Source of the DNA: Pseudomonadota bacterium
GTDB lineage: Bacteria > Pseudomonadota > Gammaproteobacteria > Steroidobacterales > Steroidobacteraceae
Direction of reading: 5' to 3'
Assembly (NCBI GenBank): GCA_018241525.1
Contig: JAFEDR010000011.1
Coordinates: forward strand, 186,001 to 250,000
Length of the DNA: 64,000 bases
Under the pieces are notes generated by a model, which was not told where the DNA came from, ran no database searches, and saw only the letters and a program-made list of their open reading frames with translations. This document shows positions 59,491 through 64,000 of the stretch, one piece after another; position 1 is the first letter of the stretch; the number at the start of each line of letters is the position of its first letter. Both the position numbers and the translations under genes were made by a program.

Positions 59491-60555
59491 ATGCCCGGCC
59501 TCCGTACCGCATGGCGCATCGATCGCGCCGGCTCGCTCGACCGCCTGCGCCGGGTCGAGGAGCCGCTGCCGCCGCCGGCCGCGGGCGAGGCGCGCATCGC
59601 CGTGCACGCGGTCGGGCTCAACTTCGCCGACGCGTTCGCCTGCCTCGGTCTCTATTCGGCGACACCTCGCGGCAGTTTCGTGCCCGGACTCGAGGTCGCC
59701 GGCGTGGTCGAGGAACTGGGCGAGCCGTTGCCCGGGCACCCGCCGGTGCGGGTCGGCGACCGCGTGCTGGTGCTGACGCGCTTCGGCGGCTATGCGACCG
59801 CGCTGAACGCGGATACGCGCTACGTCGTGCCGATCCCGGCGGACTGGTCGTTCGCCGAGGCCGCCGCCTACCCGGTGCAGGCGCTGACGGCCTGGTACGG
59901 GCTCGTGCGGCTCGGCGCGGCGCGCGCCGGCAGCGTCGTGCTGGTGCAGTCGGCAGCCGGTGGCGTCGGCCTGCAGGCCCTCGCGATCCTGACGCGCCTC
60001 GGCGCGCGGCCGGTGGCGGTGGTCGGCACGGCAGCGAAGCGCGACTTCCTGCTCGAGCGGCACGCACTCGCGCCGGCCTGCGCGATCGTCCGCGACGGTG
60101 CGGGCGATGCCGCGGCGCTGGATGCCGCGCTCGGCGCGCTCGCCGCGCCCGGCTTCGACCTCGTGTTCGATGCGGTGCTCGGCCGGGGCTTCCGGCCGGC
60201 ATTCCGGCGGCTCGCGCCGGAGGGTCGCTACGTGCTCTACGGCGCCGCCGACTTCATGCCGCGCGGCGCCTCGCGCGGCTGGCTCGCGCTCGCCCGCCGC
60301 TGGCTCGCGCGGCCGCGGCTCGATCCGCTCGCGATGATCAGCGAGAACCGCGCGCTGCTGGCCTTCAACCTGATCTGGCTGTGGGAGTCCATTGATCGCA
60401 TGCCGGAGGCACTCGACGCGCTCGCGGCGCTGGCGCTGCCGCCGCCGCACGTCGGCGCGATCCGTCCCTTCGCCGCCGCGCCCGCGGCGCTCGCCGAGCT
60501 GAAGTCCGGCCACACGATCGGCAAGTCGGTGCTGCTGGTCGGGGCCGCCGCGTGA
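59491..60555 (+). CDS. Zinc-independent quinone oxidoreductase (MDR family)
   Basis: A 354-aa medium-chain reductase/dehydrogenase. The N-terminal GroES-like domain (~1-130) includes 'VGLNFADAFACLGLYSATPRGSFVPGLEVAGVV' but lacks the Cys/His zinc ligands. The NADPH-binding domain has 'VLVQSAAGGVGLQALAILTRLGARPVAVVGT' (A-A-G-G-V-G). It probably reduces quinones or enones in the cytoplasm with NADPH. It appears leaderless and overlaps the metallophosphatase gene by GTGA. Confidence 0.9.
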   Translation: MPGLRTAWRIDRAGSLDRLRRVEEPLPPPAAGEARIAVHAVGLNFADAFACLGLYSATPRGSFVPGLEVAGVVEELGEPLPGHPPVRVGDRVLVLTRFGGYATALNADTRYVVPIPADWSFAEAAAYPVQALTAWYGLVRLGAARAGSVVLVQSAAGGVGLQALAILTRLGARPVAVVGTAAKRDFLLERHALAPACAIVRDGAGDAAALDAALGALAAPGFDLVFDAVLGRGFRPAFRRLAPEGRYVLYGAADFMPRGASRGWLALARRWLARPRLDPLAMISENRALLAFNLIWLWESIDRMPEALDALAALALPPPHVGAIRPFAAAPAALAELKSGHTIGKSVLLVGAAA

Positions 60556-61481
60556 GCCGGCGACGCGCGCGCGCCGCGCTGCTGGCGGCGCTGCTCGCGC
60601 TGCTCCTGCTCGACCTCGCCGCCCGCCCGGCCGTCGCCGTGGTCGCGTTCGCGGCCGGCGACATCGCCGACTGCGGCAGCGAGGACCCGGCCCGCAGCGG
60701 TGCCGCCTCGACCGCACGGCTCGTGCCGGACGGCGCCGCGGTGCTCGTGCTCGGCGACGCGGTCTATCCGCTCGCCGACCGCGCGACGCTGGAGCGCTGC
60801 TACGGGCCGACCTGGGGCCGGCTTCGCGCCTCGACCTATGCGGTGCCGGGCAACCACGACTACGTGCGCGGTTCGGCACGCGACTTCCTGGCCTACTTCG
60901 GCGCACGCGAGCCGCCGCGCACGTACTTTCGCGCGGCGCTCGGCGACTGGTGGGTGATCGGCCTCGACAGCAACCTCGGCGGCGAGCGGCTCGCAGAGCA
61001 GGCGCGCTGGCTCGAGCGCGAGCTCGCCGCGATCCGGGGCGACGGTCGCTGCCTGCTCGCGCTCTGGCACCACGCGTTCCTGTCGAGCGGACTGCACCGT
61101 GGCGACGGCGAGCGCATGCGACCGGCCTGGGCAGCGCTCGCCGACGCCGGTGCCGACCTCGTGCTGAGCGGCCACGAGCATTTCTACGAGGCCTTCGAGC
61201 CGCACGACCGCCGCGGCCAGCCGGCCGCGGCCGGGATCCGCGAGTTCGTGGTCGGCACCGGCGGCGCGCGGCTCTTTGATTTCTCGATGTCCGGCGGCCA
61301 TCGCGCCTACGCGCGGGTCCATGGCGTGCTCGAACTCGAGCTCGACCGCGATCGCTACCGCTGGCGGTTCCGCACGGTAGACGGCGAGGTGCGCGACGCG
61401 GGCGCGGCGGACTGTCGCCGCCCGGCTCAGCCGGCGGGGCCGAGCGAGGCCGCGAGCCGGGAGACGAGCGCCGCGAGGTGA
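60552..61481 (+). CDS. Exported metallophosphoesterase
   Basis: A 309-aa protein with a signal peptide (AALLAALLALLLLDLAARPAVA) and a calcineurin-like domain. Metal ligands appear as 'AAGDIADCG' (Asp), 'VLGDAVYP' (Asp), 'VPGNHDY' (Asn-His), 'LALWHHAFLS' (His) and 'LSGHEHFYEAF' (His-x-His): the full set. It resembles bacterial purple-acid-phosphatase-like enzymes acting on phosphoesters in the periplasm. GTG start coupled to the oxidoreductase. Its last 55 bp overlap the convergent anti-sigma gene. Confidence 0.9.
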   Translation: MSRRRARAALLAALLALLLLDLAARPAVAVVAFAAGDIADCGSEDPARSGAASTARLVPDGAAVLVLGDAVYPLADRATLERCYGPTWGRLRASTYAVPGNHDYVRGSARDFLAYFGAREPPRTYFRAALGDWWVIGLDSNLGGERLAEQARWLERELAAIRGDGRCLLALWHHAFLSSGLHRGDGERMRPAWAALADAGADLVLSGHEHFYEAFEPHDRRGQPAAAGIREFVVGTGGARLFDFSMSGGHRAYARVHGVLELELDRDRYRWRFRTVDGEVRDAGAADCRRPAQPAGPSEAASRETSAAR

Positions 61482-62104
61482 GCCGGGTCGGTACCGTCCG
61501 GGGCGAGCACCGCGAGCGCACCGCGCGCGGCCGGCACGATCACGATCCGATAGCCGCCCTCCTCGACCTGCTGCGGCGCCGCGACGTGCTCGTGGGCGAG
61601 CACCATCACGGTCACCGGGCCGTCGTCGGTCTGCACGACGAGGTGCGGCACGTGCCAGCCGCGGAACCAGCAGCTCATCGCGTAGCTGACGCGCGGCGCG
61701 TCGGGAGCGAGCACGTAGCCGGCACGGGCGAGCACGTAGTGGAGCGAGGCCGCCGGCACCTCGACGTCGGTGCGGACCCGCGATTCGGGTTCGTGGCGCA
61801 TGTGCCCGACGAGCGCGCTCGCCAGCGCCTCGCGCGGGTACAGGGTCCAGACCGAAGTCGCGAGCGCGAGCAGCGCGGCGAGCGAGGCGGCGAGCGCGTA
61901 GAGCGGCCGCCGCCGGCGCTCGGGGCGCGCGGCGCCGGGCGCGGCGACCGGGACCTCGAGGGCGAGCCTGAGCACGCGCTCGAAGCGTGCGAGCTCCTCG
62001 GCGTGGCGCGCGCAGGCCGGGCAGCCGGCAAGGTGCGCCTCGAGCTCGGGCGTGCGGCGGCCGGGCTCGGCGCCGAGGGCGCGACGGGCGTCGAGGCAGT
62101 TCAC
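61427..62104 (-). CDS. Zinc-binding anti-sigma factor, membrane anchored
   Basis: A 225-aa protein. The N-terminal zinc anti-sigma motif is H24-x3-C28-x2-C31 ('HLAGCPACARH') with Cys3 nearby. One membrane span ('LYALAASLAALLALATSVWTLY', ~68-89) leads to a periplasmic DUF3379-like sensor domain of ~130 residues. It should hold the ECF sigma factor inactive until an envelope or metal signal arrives. GTG start overlaps the sigma stop (GTGA), the normal order. The 3' end overlaps the convergent metallophosphatase. Confidence 0.88.
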   Translation of the reverse strand: MNCLDARRALGAEPGRRTPELEAHLAGCPACARHAEELARFERVLRLALEVPVAAPGAARPERRRRPLYALAASLAALLALATSVWTLYPREALASALVGHMRHEPESRVRTDVEVPAASLHYVLARAGYVLAPDAPRVSYAMSCWFRGWHVPHLVVQTDDGPVTVMVLAHEHVAAPQQVEEGGYRIVIVPAARGALAVLAPDGTDPAHLAALVSRLAASLGPAG

Positions 62105-62619
62105 GGCGCGGCCCCGTCGCCGAGCACGGCGGCGCGCAGCTTCTGGCGCGCACGAAAGAGGCGCGTCAGCACCGCCCCCGGCGTGAGCTCCATGGTCGTC
62201 GCGATTTCCTCAGTCGTGTAGCCCATCAGTACCTGCAGCACCAGCGGCTCGCGGTAGTCGCGCTCGAGCGCGAAGATCGCGGCCCTCAGTTCCATGACCT
62301 CCGCCCGGTCCTCGCCGGCCAGCGCCGGATCCTCCAGCGCCGTGAGGTCGTCCACGTCGACCGTCTCGAGGCGCTTGCGCTCGAAACGGCGGGCGAACTC
62401 GCGGCGCGCGATCGTCAGCAGCCACGGCCGCGCCAGCGTCTCATCGCCGAGACTCCCGAACGAGCGCCAGGCGCGCAGCAGCGTGTCCTGCACCACGTCC
62501 TCGGCCACCGCCCGGTCGCGCGCCAGCCAGAACGCGAACCGGTAGAGGTCCGGACGCAGCCGCCCGCACAGCGACTCAAACCGCGCCTTCAGGTCCGCGC
62601 TCGGGACGGAGTCGTTCAT
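62101..62619 (-). CDS. ECF RNA polymerase sigma factor
   Basis: A 172-aa sigma-70 family protein with region 2 ('LYRFAFWLARDRAVAEDVVQDTLLRAWRSFGSL') and region 4 ('LEREYREPLVL'-type: 'LERDYREPLVLQVLMGYTTEEIATTMELTPGAVLTRLFRARQKLRA'), separated by a short linker, and no region 1 or 3. ATG 62619 begins MNDSVPSADLKARFE; upstream frame has no sigma similarity. It is divergent from doxX and the bufferin genes, which are its probable targets, and is followed by its anti-sigma factor. Confidence 0.92.
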   Translation of the reverse strand: MNDSVPSADLKARFESLCGRLRPDLYRFAFWLARDRAVAEDVVQDTLLRAWRSFGSLGDETLARPWLLTIARREFARRFERKRLETVDVDDLTALEDPALAGEDRAEVMELRAAIFALERDYREPLVLQVLMGYTTEEIATTMELTPGAVLTRLFRARQKLRAAVLGDGAAP

Positions 62620-62842
62620 GGACGGAGACCGGACCTCGTCGTTCCTTATTACGGGGCGGCGGGGGAACGCCCCGGGGCGGCATCCTACACGGTGCCTTGC
62701 GGCCGGTCGGCCGGCCTGACGCGCTGCAGCAAGGTTCGCGGTCGCGGCTGTCGCACAATCGCTGTAAGAAGTCGGCGGGACGGCCGGTCTAGTCCACCGT
62801 ATGCGCCCGTGCGGCGCGCGGCACGCCAGGGATGCGACGCTC
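62620..62842. promoter_or_regulatory. Divergent regulatory region between sigma factor and doxX
   Basis: 223 bp without a gene. A GC inverted repeat GGGGCG/CGCCCC lies around 62653-62673. Possible ECF-type elements are TGTAAG (62763-62768) followed after 18 nt by GTCTA (62787-62791) facing doxX, and a reversed TGTAGGA (about 62696-62690, minus strand) facing the sigma gene. The two TGTARGA elements pointing outward would suit autoregulation plus activation of doxX-buf, but the motif is not proven for this sigma. Confidence 0.3.
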
Positions 62843-63331
62843 ATGAACATCGCGGCAACGATCACGACGCTTGAAGGGATGCTCGCGCGGCTCGCCGGCT
62901 GGCTCGCGTCACCGTTCGCCCTCGCGACGCGGGTGTGGGTGGGCTGGGTGTTCGTGAAGTCGGGCTGGCTGAAGGTCAGCGACTGGTCCTCGACGCTGTC
63001 GCTGTTCGAGTCCGAGTACCGGGTGCCGGTGCTGCCGCCGCACCTCGCGGCCTACGTCGGCGCCGGCGGCGAGCTCGTGTTCGGCTCGCTGGTGATCCTC
63101 GGCCTCGCCGGTCGCGCGAGTGCGCTCGGCCTGCTCGCGGTCAATGCCATGGCCGTCATCTCCTACCGGCACGTGCTGCTCGCCGACGGCTTCGAGGCGG
63201 CGCTCGGCCAGCACGTGCTGTGGGGCTTCATGCTGCTGACGCTCGCGATCCACGGCCCCGGCCGCTGGTCGCTCGATGGCCTGTTGAGCCTCGGCTCGCG
63301 CGCGCCCGCCGCCCGGCCCGTTCCCGCCTGA
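62843..63331 (+). CDS. DoxX family membrane protein
   Basis: A 162-aa protein with four spans ('RVWVGWVFVKSGWLKV', 'GAGGELVFGSLVILGL', 'ASALGLLAVNAMAVISY', 'HVLWGFMLLTLAIHG'). The 'FVKSGWLKVSDW' and 'PPHLAAYVGAGGELVFG' segments are typical of DoxX proteins found with bufferin genes. ATG 62843 is supported by AGGGA 10 nt upstream. It probably takes part in membrane redox or metal handling with BufA/BufB. Followed by a large hairpin, then bufA. Confidence 0.9.
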   Translation: MNIAATITTLEGMLARLAGWLASPFALATRVWVGWVFVKSGWLKVSDWSSTLSLFESEYRVPVLPPHLAAYVGAGGELVFGSLVILGLAGRASALGLLAVNAMAVISYRHVLLADGFEAALGQHVLWGFMLLTLAIHGPGRWSLDGLLSLGSRAPAARPVPA

Positions 63332-63363
63332 CACGTCCGACAAGGGTGACCCGCCGCTCCGAG

Positions 63364-63430
63364 GGGACCGGCGCGACGGGTCATCCGGGCCTGCCCGGGA
63401 CGGGCAGGCCCGACGACGCCGGTCCCTTTG
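63364..63430 (+). terminator. Long two-part hairpin between doxX and bufA
   Basis: An outer stem GGGACCGGCG/CGCCGGTCCC (63364-63373 with 63417-63426) encloses an inner perfect 12-bp stem CGGGCCTGCCCG/CGGGCAGGCCCG with a 3-nt loop (63386-63412). TTTGTTTG follows. It can serve as a terminator for doxX, a partial terminator setting the bufA level, or a 5' stabiliser of a processed bufA message. Confidence 0.65.
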
Positions 63431-63463
63431 TTTGAACCATTGCCAACCAAGAGGTAACGCTCC

Positions 63464-63715
63464 ATGAAGACCAACGTCACGGGTGCCGCGATCGCCACGG
63501 CTGCCGCGCTGCTGTTCACGACGGTCGCGGCCCCGGTCGCGAATGCCGAGGACGCAAAGGTGAAGTGCGAAGGCGTCAACTCGTGCAAGGGCACTTCCGC
63601 CTGCGCGACCGCCCACAACTCCTGCCAGGGCCAGAACAAGTGCAAGGGCCAGGGCTTCCTGCAGCTGTCGAAGGCGGACTGCGACGCCGCCAAGGCGAAG
63701 CTGTCGAAGAAGTAA
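63464..63715 (+). CDS. bufA: BufA2-type periplasmic bufferin metallophore peptide
   Basis: An 83-aa precursor with a signal peptide ([23 protein letters not shown]) and a mature part rich in Lys with six cysteines (35, 41, 47, 54, 60, 73) spaced as C-x5-C-x5-C-x6-C-x5-C. The 'NSCKG...NKCKGQGF' pattern matches the BufA2 group. Bufferins are ribosomal peptides whose core cysteines are converted by BufB into copper-binding groups; they protect the periplasm from excess copper. AGAGG precedes the ATG. It lies between doxX and bufB, under likely control of the adjacent ECF sigma. Confidence 0.88.
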   Translation: MKTNVTGAAIATAAALLFTTVAAPVANAEDAKVKCEGVNSCKGTSACATAHNSCQGQNKCKGQGFLQLSKADCDAAKAKLSKK

Positions 63716-63759
63716 GGCACGCGGGCGCGGCGGGCCGCCCGCCGCGCCCATGCCGGCGA

Positions 63760-64000
63760 ATGCACGCCTCGCTCGGCTTCGGCCTCGGACTGCGGCCGCC
63801 GCACTACGCGGCGATCCTCGCCGAGGCCCCCGCGGTCGACTGGTTCGAGGTCATCACCGAGAACTACCTGGTCGGCGGCGGCCGGCCGCTGCATTTTCTC
63901 GACGCGATCCGCGAGCGATACCCGGTGGTGATGCACGGCGTGTCGCTCTCGATCGGCGCGCTCGAGCCGCTCGACCTCGACTACCTCGAGGGCGTGCGCG
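63760..64000 (+). CDS. bufB: BufB (MNIO/DUF692) peptide-modifying oxygenase, 5' part
   Basis: Only the first 80 residues are in the window: [20 protein letters not shown], then '[41 protein letters not shown]'. The E-N-Y and H-G-V-S-L-S-I-G segments carry the first metal ligands of the multinuclear non-heme iron oxygenase (DUF692) family, which modify cysteines of a partner peptide. The start is 44 bp after bufA; a nearby ATG at 63750 is in another frame. A recruiter gene (bufC) would be expected next, outside the window. Confidence 0.92.
   Translation, partial: MHASLGFGLGLRPPHYAAILAEAPAVDWFEVITENYLVGGGRPLHFLDAIRERYPVVMHGVSLSIGALEPLDLDYLEGVR

Noticed and set aside
1..64000. Mobile elements, CRISPR arrays, tRNA or rRNA genes
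   Set aside because: No transposase, integrase, repeat-spacer arrangement, tRNA cloverleaf or rRNA segment was recognised by reading both strands.

Overview
The window is about 64 kb of very GC-rich chromosomal DNA from a bacterium, almost certainly a proteobacterium and most likely a high-GC gammaproteobacterium (Steroidobacterales/Nevskiales/Xanthomonadales-like). The markers behind this are a class III PHA synthase (PhaC plus PhaE) with PhaR and phasin, TtcA, an AcvB-MprF pair, a large TonB-dependent receptor, TPR-sulfotransferases and a bufferin (BufA/BufB) locus. The family assignments are firm; the taxonomy is inference. No rRNA, tRNA, CRISPR array, insertion sequence, integrase or phage gene was seen. 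Coding density is extreme: most operon junctions are 4-nt ATGA/GTGA overlaps, convergent genes are 1-8 bp apart or overlap, and no non-coding gap exceeds 300 bp (the largest is 52274-52532).

Layout. 1-8.5 kb: end of a glycerophosphodiester phosphodiesterase, a GST and a MOSC protein, then a long minus-strand series: carboxypeptidase Taq, ttcA, a phosphatase/ADP-ribosylglycohydrolase fusion, a zinc peptidase coupled to a Ddl-like ATP-grasp enzyme, and apt. 8.7-12.3 kb: polyhydroxyalkanoate locus (maoC, phaC, phaE, phasin, phaR). 12.3-16.8 kb: an unassigned operon of S51-like protein, esterase, ATP-grasp ligase, second esterase and cupin. 16.8-24.5 kb: a PIN-like protein, RDD and SpoIIM-like membrane proteins, facing a DUF58/MoxR/DUF4350/DUF4129 operon. 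24.6-34.2 kb: two divergent arms, [ATP-grasp, M14 carboxypeptidase, S9 peptidase] and [glgA, ATP-grasp, M24 peptidase]. 34.2-41.1 kb: glycogen genes malQ, glgC and glgP, with a beta-propeller protein and a WHy/LEA lipoprotein. 41.2-43.5 kb: PadR regulator with a sensor-like membrane protein and a DUF192 protein.

43.5-55.3 kb is a modification-and-uptake island: three TPR-sulfotransferases, an AspH-type hydroxylase, a 2OG-Fe(II) oxygenase with a metal-site-degenerate paralogue, and a TonB-dependent receptor. 55.4-61.5 kb: AcvB and MprF (lysyl-phosphatidylglycerol turnover), then a quinone oxidoreductase and a metallophosphatase. 61.4-64 kb: ECF sigma/anti-sigma pair divergent from doxX, bufA and the start of bufB, a copper/metal-stress bufferin locus cut by the window end.

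The best candidates for undescribed biology are the esterase/ATP-grasp/S51 operon, the ATP-grasp-plus-peptidase arms around glgA, and the sulfotransferase/oxygenase/TonB island with its catalytically degenerate oxygenase. Two regulatory patterns stand out: a shared TTGC-N3-GCAA box upstream of phasin and phaR, and -10 elements placed 6-7 nt before start codons, suggesting leaderless transcripts.
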